Notes under the pieces: model-generated | Databases searched by the model: none | What the model was told of the DNA's origin: nothing | Seen by the model: only the letters and a program-made list of their open reading frames with translations | Part shown: positions 31,960 to 40,594 of the stretch, piece after piece | Numbering within the stretch: the first letter of the stretch is position 1 | How the letters are laid out: each line of letters starts with the position of its first letter | Translations under genes and position numbers: made by a program | Source of the DNA: Fen-1273 sp963748405 | GTDB lineage: Bacteria; Bacteroidota; Ignavibacteria; UBA10030; UBA6906 | Direction of reading: 5' to 3' | Assembly: GCA_963748405.1 (NCBI GenBank) | Contig: CAVVIT010000006.1 | Span: 1 to 64,000, forward strand | DNA: 64,000 nt

Positions 31960-32462
31960 ATGCGCATGACTCTTCTCTGTCTTTCCTTTCTTCTGTTGTT
32001 TCCGGGGTGCGATTCCGAGCTGGGACCCCTTGAAGACGCCTCGGGTTTCGGCGGGATGATCCGGTTCAGCAACTGGCCCGCCTCCGACAGCGTCCGCGAC
32101 ATGCGGATCGTCGTCTTCGAGACGTACCCGTCCGACAGCGCAGGCATACTCCCCACGCTCCTTGCCGGGCACGGCGCCGTGTATCCCGCGATCGGGACGA
32201 AGTTCCCTGCGTTTGTCGACAGCCTCCCGTACACGTTTACGACGACGGACGGGACGAACCTCCAGACCAGGAGTTACGAGTACGTGATCGTCGCCTGGCA
32301 GTTCGGGCCGAACGTCCTCACCGACTGGCGCCCGGTGGGCGTCTACACCGCTTCCCCGGCTCGTTCAACCCGGCTCCGCTCCGGGTGATACTCCACCACG
32401 TCATCACCGGGATCGATATTCAGGTCGACTTCCACAACCTTCCTCCGAAACCATGGCGATGA
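31960..32462 (+). CDS. lipoprotein upstream of the TonB receptor (one frameshift)
   Basis: A lipoprotein of about 167 residues. The signal ends in the lipobox LFPGC. The mature part begins DSELGPLEDASGFGG and contains beta-strand rich sequence (MIRFSNWPASDSV, RIVVFETYPSDSAG). The frame breaks near 32354-32359 at a CCCCGG stretch; one extra base restores GSFNPAPLRVILHHVITGID and a stop that overlaps the receptor's ATG (ATGA). The overlap supports the correction. GGAGGG precedes the ATG. Lipoproteins directly before TonB receptors often work with them in substrate capture; nothing more specific can be seen. Confidence 0.65.
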
Positions 32463-34651
32463 ACGCCTGCATCCCGGTTGTCCTTGGCCTCCTGTGTCTC
32501 GGCTCGCGTGCGTTCGCCTCCGGGGGTTCCGTGTCCGGGCGTGTGACCGCCGCGGAGGGGGGAGCGACGCTCGCCGGCGTGAACGTGCGGATCGAGGGGA
32601 CGCTCAGGGGGACGACGACGAACCTGCGCGGAGAATACCGCCTGGCGGACGTTCCACCGGGGAAGAAGACGCTCGTCTTTTCCATCGTGGGATACCTCCG
32701 CGCAACTCGTCCGGGGGTGGTCGTGGAAGAAGGGAAGGAGACGGTCCTCGACGCGTCGATGACGCAGAGCGCAATCCAGTCGGAGCAGGTCGTCGTGACG
32801 GCCGGGAAGCGCGAGCAGTCGCTGGAGGATGTTCCGGTGAGCGTCTCGGTGCTCGGAGCGTCGGAGATCAGGGAGCGGAACTCCACGTCGCTCGAGGACG
32901 CCCTGCGGTACGTGCCGGGGGTGAACATGACGGGGACGCAGGTGAACATCCGGGGTTCCAGCGGGTACTCTCTCGGAGCGGGAAGCCGCGTGCTGATGCT
33001 CCTTGACGGCATCCCCTTCCTTGCAGGGGACACGGATGAGCTGAATTTTGAGACGATCCCGATGGGGCAGGTGGACCGGATCGAAGTCGTCAAAGGCGCA
33101 AGTTCCGCACTCTACGGGTCGAATGCGCTCGGCGGGGTTATTAACATCATCACGAAGCCCGTACCGGAAACGCCGGAGACCGTCGTCAGGGCGTACGGCG
33201 GGCTCTACAACAGTCCCACGTACGGGATGTGGGACTGGTCGGACAGGCCGAGGTACTTTAACGGCCAGTCGTTCAGCCACATGCGCAGGGTGGGGGACCT
33301 CGGTGTGTCGCTCTTTTTTTCGCGGCAGATCGACGACGGGTACCGGCAAAACGACTACCGGCGGCGGTACAATTTCATGATGAAAACGCGCGAAGAGCTC
33401 GGCGCATCGGCGTCCGTGACGCTGAATTTCGGGCTCGCCTATCAGTATGCGGGACAGTTTCTCTACTGGAGAAACGTCGATTCCGCTCTCATCACCCCGC
33501 TCCACCACGAAAGCGACAACATCAAATCGACGCGCTACTTTTTAAGCGGGGCCTACGTCGCGGCGTACTCCGGGACGTTCATGGCCACCGTCAGGGCGAT
33601 GTGGTACCACAACGACTGGGGTTTCCAGCAGACCGGCGACCCCGAGCGGACCGAGTCGCTCTCCGACGGCGTCCGGCTGGAAGCGCTCGCAACGTTCCTT
33701 CCCGGAGAGTTCCACACGCTGACGGGGGGGCTGGACGGGACGCTCGACCTCATCGGCGGCGATATGTTCGGGGACCGCACGATCGGCGGGCTCGCGCTCT
33801 TCGCGCAGGACGAGTGGAAGGCCCTGACCGGAGTGACGCTCACGATCGGCGCGCGGTTCGACTTCGAGTCGGTCGGCCTGACGGGGGAACAGGGTCAGCT
33901 CAACCCGAAGGCGGCCCTCGTCTACAGACCTGCAACGGAGACGGCGCTGCGAGCGTCCTACGGGGAGGGATTCAGGGTGCCGTCGCTCCCCGAGGCGTTC
34001 GTCGAGGCGGGGTCCACCGGGCTTCTTGCCGTTCCCAACAGGGACCTGAAGCCCGAGCGGAGCAGATCATACGAGCTGGGAGTGAAGCAGATGCTCGGCG
34101 ATATCGGGTCGGTCGACGTCGCCGCCTTCCGCTCCGATATCGACAACCTGATCGAACCCGGTCTGTTCGCCAGCGGGCTGAACCTCGAAATCCAGTGGAG
34201 AAACGTCACGAAGGCGCGCGTCCAGGGGCTCGAAACCTCGTTTTCCGCCCTCTGGTTCGGGGGAGTCGTCGTCAGCAATTTCTCGTACACGTACGCCTAC
34301 CCCCGGGACCTGACGCACGGGGACATACTGAAGTACCGCCCGCGCCATCTTCTCCACGCAGAACTCCGGGCGGTCGCCGGGTGGCTGAACGCTTCCGCCG
34401 ATTTCAGGTACTCGAGCAGGATCGAAAGGATCGACGACGAGCTCGTGGACGCCGGCGTCATCCCTGACGGTGATCAGCGTGTCCCGATATACGTCACGGA
34501 CGTCAGGCTCGGCGCCGACGTCCCCTTCGCCGGTATCCCGCTCTCCGCCTCGTTGATCGTCAACAATGTCTTCCAGCATAATTACGTGGAGCTGATAGGG
34601 AACGTGATGCCTCCCCGCACATATATCCTCGCGCTCGAATCCAGGTTCTAG
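32459..34651 (+). CDS. TonB-dependent receptor, siderophore/BtuB-like plug
   Basis: A 730-residue outer-membrane receptor. It has a signal peptide, a short carboxypeptidase-regulatory-like domain (GVNVRIEGTLRGTTTNLRGE), and a canonical plug with EQVVVTAGKREQSLEDVP, VNIRGSSGYSLGAGSRVLML and VDRIEVVKGASSALYGSNA, then a barrel ending PRTYILALESRF. The plug is of the siderophore/vitamin B12 class, unlike the two Xanthomonas-type receptors on the left. The start is taken at the ATG overlapping the lipoprotein stop. Metal-chelate or vitamin transport is the family expectation; the substrate is not decidable. Confidence 0.9.
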   Translation: MNACIPVVLGLLCLGSRAFASGGSVSGRVTAAEGGATLAGVNVRIEGTLRGTTTNLRGEYRLADVPPGKKTLVFSIVGYLRATRPGVVVEEGKETVLDASMTQSAIQSEQVVVTAGKREQSLEDVPVSVSVLGASEIRERNSTSLEDALRYVPGVNMTGTQVNIRGSSGYSLGAGSRVLMLLDGIPFLAGDTDELNFETIPMGQVDRIEVVKGASSALYGSNALGGVINIITKPVPETPETVVRAYGGLYNSPTYGMWDWSDRPRYFNGQSFSHMRRVGDLGVSLFFSRQIDDGYRQNDYRRRYNFMMKTREELGASASVTLNFGLAYQYAGQFLYWRNVDSALITPLHHESDNIKSTRYFLSGAYVAAYSGTFMATVRAMWYHNDWGFQQTGDPERTESLSDGVRLEALATFLPGEFHTLTGGLDGTLDLIGGDMFGDRTIGGLALFAQDEWKALTGVTLTIGARFDFESVGLTGEQGQLNPKAALVYRPATETALRASYGEGFRVPSLPEAFVEAGSTGLLAVPNRDLKPERSRSYELGVKQMLGDIGSVDVAAFRSDIDNLIEPGLFASGLNLEIQWRNVTKARVQGLETSFSALWFGGVVVSNFSYTYAYPRDLTHGDILKYRPRHLLHAELRAVAGWLNASADFRYSSRIERIDDELVDAGVIPDGDQRVPIYVTDVRLGADVPFAGIPLSASLIVNNVFQHNYVELIGNVMPPRTYILALESRF

Positions 34652-34748
34652 ATGGAATTTGAGCGAAAAAACCTGTAATTTCTCCGGACTTCAAGGAAGC
34701 AACGCCGCGGCGCTCAGTTCAGCTCGGAACCTGTTCGTTATGCAAGGC

Positions 34749-36458
34749 ATGATCGGGAAGGTCATCAAGGAGTACGAGATCCTCGAGTTGCTCGGGCGCG
34801 GGGGGATGGGCTCCGTCTACCGCGCGCACGACAGGCTCCTCGATCGCGACGTCGCCGTCAAGACGATGGATGTCCTGATGGCCTCGGATCCGAATTTTCT
34901 CAGGCGGTTTCAGTCCGAAGCCCGTGCGCTCGCGAAGCTCAACGATCCCAATATCGTTTCGGTGTTCAATCTGCTCGAGACGCCGGAAGGGATCTGCATC
35001 GTCATGGAGTACGTACGAGGGAGGACGCTCAGCGATATTCTGAAGGAAACGCCCCGTCTTCCCGTCGGGCGCGCCGTCCGTCTCTTCCGGCAGATTTTCA
35101 CGGCGCTTGATCACGCGCACGGCGAAGGGGTGATACACCGGGACATCAAGCCCGGCAACGTGATGGTCACGGGCGCCGACGTCGTCAAGGTCACCGATTT
35201 CGGACTCGCAAAGATACAGACGGCGGGGGGGACGACGGTGACGAAAGGTACGGCAGGCACGCTCTATTACATGTCGCCGGAACAGATCAGGGGGCTGGGG
35301 CAGGTGGACGCGAGGGGGGACATTTATTCGGCGGGGATGGCGCTCTACGAATGCGTTGCCGGGGGGCTCCCGTTCAGCCCTGATTCCTCGGAGTATACGA
35401 TCGCCAACATGATCGTGGAAGGGCTGATACCCCCGCCCGGGAATATCAACGCATCGATCCCCCCCGGGTTATCGCATATCGTCATGAAAGCGATCGAGAA
35501 GGATCCGGCCCGGAGATATCAGAACGCGGGTGAAGTGCTCACCGCGCTCGGGTCGTTGACGGAGGCGGGCGTGACGCCTGATCTCACGCATGCGGACGAC
35601 GCCACCGTGGTGTCGACGACAACCGCCGGGGCGGCCCTGAGCTCCGCGCGGACGGGCCGGCACGGGCGGAGGGTTTACAGGGCGCTGATCGGCGCCGCGC
35701 TTCTTCTCGGCATCGTCTACTTCGTCCTCAGGCTCTCGGTGTTCCCCCCCGCGGGAAAACTCAGCGTCCTGACGGATCCTCCGGGAGCCGGGGTCATCAT
35801 CGACCAGGCGGCGGCGAAACCGTCCCCCGTGACGGACCTGACGCTCGGGCCGGGAAGGCACGTCCTCCTCGCGCAATGGGACGACGCGAGCATCGACACT
35901 TCGGTGACGATCGTCTCCGGGCAGCCGTCGCTCGTCGTGATTGCAAAGCCGGCGGGCCTGCCCGCCCCCTCCCACGGCTCTGACGCGGAGGCGGGACCTG
36001 CCGCCGCCGGTGAAGCACGTCTTGTGCTCATCGCCGTCCCGGACGGAGAGGCCGCGGTGGACGACGGGACGTTCCGGCCCGCCCGGTCGGGCCTTTCGCT
36101 GGGGGTCGGCGCCGGTACGCGGAAGGTGCTGTTCCGGGACGGCAAGGGAAACCTCAGGGAAAAGTCGGTCAACCTCCGGGCAGGGGAAGCGAACACGGTC
36201 CGCTGTTTCTTCCAGGGAATCGTGCACGTCGAAGCCACGCTGGATCACATCTCCTCCCCGGCCGCGATCCTCGTCGACGGTATTCCGGCCCGCGTGAAGA
36301 CTCCCGCACGGATCGCCGTTCCCCCGGGTACACACAGGATCGCCGTCAGGATGGAAAACTATGTATCGGTGCCGGAAGAGGAGACCGTGACCATCGAGCC
36401 GTCGTTCGACACGCCCAGGCCGTACGCGGTGACGTTCAGGATGAGACGAGAACAGTGA
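34749..36458 (+). CDS. membrane Ser/Thr protein kinase with C-terminal PEGA domains
   Basis: A Hanks-type kinase of about 569 residues. The kinase domain (residues 9-275) has the Gly loop GRGGMGSVY, the ATP lysine Lys38 in DVAVKTM, the catalytic HRDIKPGN (Asp132), the DFG motif (Asp150), and SPEQIRG in place of APE. One span near residues 312-332 anchors it; the outside part has beta-sandwich PEGA-like repeats (GKLSVLTDPPGAGVIID and, at the end, AAILVDGIPARVKTPARI). The kinase is thus cytoplasmic and senses through an extracytoplasmic domain. The start is chosen at the ATG beginning MIGKVIKEYEI; an upstream in-frame TTG and ATG exist. It begins a three-gene unit. Confidence 0.88.
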   Translation: MIGKVIKEYEILELLGRGGMGSVYRAHDRLLDRDVAVKTMDVLMASDPNFLRRFQSEARALAKLNDPNIVSVFNLLETPEGICIVMEYVRGRTLSDILKETPRLPVGRAVRLFRQIFTALDHAHGEGVIHRDIKPGNVMVTGADVVKVTDFGLAKIQTAGGTTVTKGTAGTLYYMSPEQIRGLGQVDARGDIYSAGMALYECVAGGLPFSPDSSEYTIANMIVEGLIPPPGNINASIPPGLSHIVMKAIEKDPARRYQNAGEVLTALGSLTEAGVTPDLTHADDATVVSTTTAGAALSSARTGRHGRRVYRALIGAALLLGIVYFVLRLSVFPPAGKLSVLTDPPGAGVIIDQAAAKPSPVTDLTLGPGRHVLLAQWDDASIDTSVTIVSGQPSLVVIAKPAGLPAPSHGSDAEAGPAAAGEARLVLIAVPDGEAAVDDGTFRPARSGLSLGVGAGTRKVLFRDGKGNLREKSVNLRAGEANTVRCFFQGIVHVEATLDHISSPAAILVDGIPARVKTPARIAVPPGTHRIAVRMENYVSVPEEETVTIEPSFDTPRPYAVTFRMRREQ

Positions 36459-36466
36459 GGAGCCGG

Positions 36467-37435
36467 ATGAAACGACCGTATGTCATACTTCTGCTGACGG
36501 CACTGGCCGTCACCGTCCGGGCCGGGGAACTGCCTCCCGGAAAGACCCCGACCGCGTTTGAGAGGCTGAAGGGGTTCCTCGGCGTCTGGCGGGGGAGAGA
36601 CTCCGGCGGGAATGCGGCGAGCGCGGCGTTCCGCCTCGTGGCGGACGGAACGTCGATCATGGAAACGCTCATCCGCGGTGACGCCGGAGAGACGATCGTG
36701 CGCGTGTATTATGTCGACAACGGCACGCTGATGCTCACGCAGTACGGAACGCGGGGAAGCCAGCCCCGGATGAAAATTGACGCGAAGAAGAGCGATGAGC
36801 GGACGCTTGCATTCGCGCTTCAGGATGTCACGGACCCCTCGGGGGGAGAAGGTGCCCCCCGGATCCGGGACCTGATACTGGACAGGAGAGACAGGACCTC
36901 GCTCGCGGAGTCGTGGACCGTGCAGAGCAATGGGGCGGACAGCGTCGAAACGGCGGTGCTCGAACGGGCCTCGATGGACAACGGCGGCGCGGCGCTCGAG
37001 AAGATGAAAACGCTCATCGGGGCCTGGAAAGGGAAAGACGCCCACGGGAACCGTGTCGACGTGACGTACACGCTGGTTGCGGACGGCACGGCGGTGATGG
37101 AATCCCTCGACGTCGGCCCGTCGGGAGAGAACATGGTCACGCTCTACACGCTGAGCGGCGGTAACACCGTCCTCACGCACTATTGTTCAATGGGAAACCA
37201 GCCCAGGATGAAGCTTGATGGTTCGAAGAGCGACGAGAACACGCTCGTGTACGTATACGTGGACGCAACGAACGTGAAGTCGGACAGCGACCCGCGCATG
37301 CACGATCTCACGCTCAGGTTCCGGGACAGAGACCACTTCAGCCAGGAATGGACGCTCCGGATCGAGGGAAAGAACACGGGGACGGTGTATGAGTTCGAGA
37401 GGGTGAAAACCGAAGACCGGTCGCCCGGCTGGTGA
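36467..37435 (+). CDS. exported protein with two tandem copies of one domain
   Basis: A 322-residue exported protein with a signal peptide and two copies of a domain of about 140 residues. Matching blocks are TAFERLKGFLGVWRGRDSGGN versus LEKMKTLIGAWKGKDAHGN, LVADGTSIMETL versus LVADGTAVMESL, and SQPRMKIDAKKSDERTLAF versus NQPRMKLDGSKSDENTLVY. The W-x-G and G-x-x-x-M-E-x-L pattern resembles lipocalin/START-like ligand-binding barrels, without proof. The ATG has AGGAG upstream. It lies 8 bases after the kinase gene, so kinase and domain-pair protein are likely coexpressed; a shared envelope-stress role is a guess. Confidence 0.78.
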   Translation: MKRPYVILLLTALAVTVRAGELPPGKTPTAFERLKGFLGVWRGRDSGGNAASAAFRLVADGTSIMETLIRGDAGETIVRVYYVDNGTLMLTQYGTRGSQPRMKIDAKKSDERTLAFALQDVTDPSGGEGAPRIRDLILDRRDRTSLAESWTVQSNGADSVETAVLERASMDNGGAALEKMKTLIGAWKGKDAHGNRVDVTYTLVADGTAVMESLDVGPSGENMVTLYTLSGGNTVLTHYCSMGNQPRMKLDGSKSDENTLVYVYVDATNVKSDSDPRMHDLTLRFRDRDHFSQEWTLRIEGKNTGTVYEFERVKTEDRSPGW

Positions 37436-37465
37436 CGCCCCCCTCTCGAGAAACGGCCCGCAGAC

Positions 37466-38695
37466 ATGAATGAAGGGAAGACCCCCCGGCGCACGCTCAT
37501 GGCATTGCTGCTCGTCGCGCTCGGGGTCCTGATCTACATGGCTCTGCGGCACGTCCGTGTCCCCGGGGAAGAGCCCCCCGGACTGACGTTACGCGCCCCG
37601 GCCGCGGCGGATACCGCGTCCCGGGCCCCCGTCGTTCCTCCCCCCGGACTCCCTCCGCCCGATACGCTGGCCGCGCGCGGAACGCGCCGCCCCGCCGCGA
37701 GAAACGTCACGCCTGCGCGTATCCCGATCCTCGACACGCTTCACGCGGATCTGGACGTCCTTGAGTTCATGCGCGATTTTTACGCGGACGTGCGTGAGCG
37801 TACGGTGGCACTCACACTCAGAGGTTCCCGGCTCGACAGCGCGGGGCCTTCCCGTTTCGCCCTCCGCCTCGACGTCGCCGGTGGCCGCACGCTCGTCGTC
37901 AGTCAATTCGTCGTCGCCGTCGATTCAGCCCGCCAGCTCCGAAAATACATTTTTCCCGGCTGGGGGTACGGGTCCGACTGGGTGCCGCTCCCCGACGGGA
38001 GCCTGAAGCTCGAAGCAGCGATCGAGCCGAAGGCCGGGATTTCTCCCCTCAGGTTTGCGGAAGCGAAGGATCCCCTTACCGGACCGCTGAACCGCCCGGA
38101 CGACAGGCTCAGCATACGCCTGCGCGCGCCGGCCGGCTATACGTACTTCGTCAGGTTCGGTGTCCGGTGCGCTTCTCCGGGGGAAGGAGATTCAGCGGAA
38201 ACTCTCTATGCCGCCTCCGGGGCGGTCGAATTTCCCTCCATCCTCCGGTCGGGTTCGCTTGTGCGGGAGGCGGGTGACACGCTGTATCTCGCCACGCGCG
38301 ACCCCGGATCAATACACGAGATCGCCGCCTCGTTCCCCGGGGTGCCGATCGTGGCGGTCGTTCTCGACGCGGACCCGGACGCCGAGTGGGGAGTACAGGA
38401 CCTGACGTCCCGCTCCGATGTCGCCGTCTTCCTCAACACGACCTCTTCGCCGGCGGAGTCATTCGTCATTCTCAGCTCATCGAAGGCGCTCGTCGAGCGC
38501 CCCGCGGCGGACCCTGCGTTTGAACGGATTATTCGGACCCGCATGGCGGGGACCCTCCGCGCCGGCGGGCCCGCCGGGGAGAACCCCGCGCGCCCTGTCC
38601 TCCGCAGGACGGATCTCCTGGCGGGGTCAGAGGCCGTGTCATCTCTGAAAGCCCTCTTCCGCCGGTACGTACGCGAATCGGGGAGGCAGCTGTGA
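37466..38695 (+). CDS. single-span anchored protein of unknown function
   Basis: A 409-residue protein with an N-terminal span (residues 8-28, RRTLMALLLVALGVLIYMAL), a Pro/Ala-rich linker to residue 90 and a globular C-terminal part rich in beta-strand pattern (FALRLDVAGGRTLVVSQFV, LEAAIEPKAGI, YTYFVRFGVRC). No catalytic motif or known family was recognised. It follows the duplicated-domain gene by 30 bases and ends the kinase unit. The periplasmic domain with a linker would suit a structural or binding role near the membrane. Confidence 0.7.
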   Translation: MNEGKTPRRTLMALLLVALGVLIYMALRHVRVPGEEPPGLTLRAPAAADTASRAPVVPPPGLPPPDTLAARGTRRPAARNVTPARIPILDTLHADLDVLEFMRDFYADVRERTVALTLRGSRLDSAGPSRFALRLDVAGGRTLVVSQFVVAVDSARQLRKYIFPGWGYGSDWVPLPDGSLKLEAAIEPKAGISPLRFAEAKDPLTGPLNRPDDRLSIRLRAPAGYTYFVRFGVRCASPGEGDSAETLYAASGAVEFPSILRSGSLVREAGDTLYLATRDPGSIHEIAASFPGVPIVAVVLDADPDAEWGVQDLTSRSDVAVFLNTTSSPAESFVILSSSKALVERPAADPAFERIIRTRMAGTLRAGGPAGENPARPVLRRTDLLAGSEAVSSLKALFRRYVRESGRQL

Positions 38696-38716
38696 CGATC
38701 GCGCGCGGACGATCCG

Positions 38717-40483
38717 CTACCGCGCGCCGGCTTCCAGGACAATCCCCTCTCCCCGTGCGAAACGTCCCGGGACGCTCACCGGGGATCTTCCCCCGATCCT
38801 GATCCGTCCGGTGATCGCCCGTGCGATCGACCGTTCCGCCAGAATCGTGCCGTTGAACGGCGTCATCATGACCTGCGTGCGGGGGATTCTGCCGAGAACG
38901 TACGGATCGCCGAACGCCACGGCGATGACCGGGCGCGGAAATCGCCCGAGGGAGTCCAGGAATTCCTCGAGAGGTTTCGCGAACCGCCGGTCCCCCTTCC
39001 ACGCAACGACGGAGAGGTAGATGCCCACGAGAACGACGTCGGAGTTCGCCGCCGCAGTCCTGATCTCTTCGAACCGTTCACTGCCGGTCTCGTTGGAGAC
39101 GCGCACGAGCGAGGCGGTCCCGACAAACGGCGCCGCCTCCTCCAGCAGGTCAATTCCCAGTCCGGGCTGAGGATCCTCCGAGACGGTGATGAGCGTCAGG
39201 CGCGCGTTCCCCTTCAGAGGGAGGACGCCCCCGTCGTTCCGCAGGAGCGTCACGGAGGAGTCGGAGATCTCTTCCGCCTTCCGCCGGAACTCCTCCTTTC
39301 CCACGATCCGGAATATGGAGTCGATGGAGACGGTGCGCTTCACGGAAAGTCCCGCCCACTCCTTGGCCGCGAGTATCCTCCTGACGGACACCTCGATCCT
39401 CTCCCCGGGGATGCGCCCCGAGCGCACGGCGGCGACGACGCCCCTGAACGCGCTGTCGATGTCGGCGATGCCGAGCACCGCGTCCGCGCCCGCCTCGATG
39501 GCGTTGATCGCCGCTTCGGCCGACGTGAAGTGGTCGGTGATGCCCTGCATCCGCATGCCGTCGGTGACGACGATCCCCGTGAAACCGAGCCGCCGCCTGA
39601 GTATCCCCGTGATCACGTCGCGCGAAAGCGTCGCGGGACGGCCCGAGGGATCGATGAGGGGAAGCGCAAGATGCGACGTCATGACGGCGCGTGCTCCCGC
39701 GGCGATGCCCGCACGGAAGGGAACGAGCTCGACGGAATCAAGCCGCCGCTGGCCGAACGGGAGCGACGGAAGCTGCATGTGCGAATCTTCCCGGGTGTCG
39801 CCGTGCCCGGGGAAATGTTTGAGCGTCGCGATCATTCCGGCCGACTGCGCGCCGCGGACGTAGGCCTCCACCATCGACGCGACGAGGGCGGGGTCTTCCC
39901 CGTAGGACCGCGTATTGATGATCGGGTTGTCGGGATTGGAGTTGACGTCGGCCACGGGGGAGTTGCTCCAGTGTATCCCGATTGCCCGCGCCTCGATGGC
40001 CGTGATCCTCCCGAGTTCGCGGGCGAACGCGGTGTTCCCCGTCGCGCCGATCGCCATCTGGGAAGGGAACTGCGTCCCCCCCCCGGCGATGTAGCGGGGG
40101 AGCCGCTCCGTCCATCCGCGCGACAGGCGCCACGGGTGCATGTACGTCATCCCCGCCTCCAGATCCCCGTTGATGAGCAGGGGGACGCGGGAGATCATCT
40201 GGAGCTTGTTCGTGATGATCGGGACGTCGAGGACGTTGCCTCCCCCCAGGATGAATGTGCCGACGTGGTAGTCCCGGACCATCGCAAGTGCGTAACGGTA
40301 GGCCTGGTGATCCTCGTTCGTGAAGAGCGGCACGAGCTCGACGACGAAGAGCTGCCCCACCTGCTCCTCCAGGCTGAGCGTGGAGAGCGTGGAGTCAATC
40401 CAGCGGGAATGCTGGGCGGCAGCGAATCCGCCGGGGAGAATGAGGAGCAGGAGAAGCAGGAGCGACGTTCTCGGTGAGCGCAT
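38717..40483 (-). CDS. glycoside hydrolase family 3, NagZ-like beta-N-acetylglucosaminidase
   Basis: An exported 588-residue GH3 enzyme. A signal peptide is followed by a TIM-barrel domain with the NagZ-type KHFPGHGDTREDSH loop (the His/Asp dyad used as acid/base in this subfamily) and the nucleophile Asp in VVTDGMRMQGI. A second alpha/beta domain follows (EEISDSSVTLLRND, then LTLITVSEDPQPG). NagZ cleaves terminal N-acetylglucosamine from muropeptides or chitin fragments; multi-domain exported forms act on peptidoglycan or host glycans. The frame is open far upstream but signal peptide and family start at MRSPRTSLL. It is divergent from the GH106-like gene. Confidence 0.9.
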   Translation of the reverse strand: MRSPRTSLLLLLLLILPGGFAAAQHSRWIDSTLSTLSLEEQVGQLFVVELVPLFTNEDHQAYRYALAMVRDYHVGTFILGGGNVLDVPIITNKLQMISRVPLLINGDLEAGMTYMHPWRLSRGWTERLPRYIAGGGTQFPSQMAIGATGNTAFARELGRITAIEARAIGIHWSNSPVADVNSNPDNPIINTRSYGEDPALVASMVEAYVRGAQSAGMIATLKHFPGHGDTREDSHMQLPSLPFGQRRLDSVELVPFRAGIAAGARAVMTSHLALPLIDPSGRPATLSRDVITGILRRRLGFTGIVVTDGMRMQGITDHFTSAEAAINAIEAGADAVLGIADIDSAFRGVVAAVRSGRIPGERIEVSVRRILAAKEWAGLSVKRTVSIDSIFRIVGKEEFRRKAEEISDSSVTLLRNDGGVLPLKGNARLTLITVSEDPQPGLGIDLLEEAAPFVGTASLVRVSNETGSERFEEIRTAAANSDVVLVGIYLSVVAWKGDRRFAKPLEEFLDSLGRFPRPVIAVAFGDPYVLGRIPRTQVMMTPFNGTILAERSIARAITGRIRIGGRSPVSVPGRFARGEGIVLEAGAR

Positions 40484-40594
40484 TGTCGTCCGGTCGTTGT
40501 GGCGGGAAATGTGCCAATATACGGATTTCACGGGTGTGTTTGCATCTGTGGTGATTCTTCCACAGATTTTCCGGAACCTGCATGAGGCATCCCG

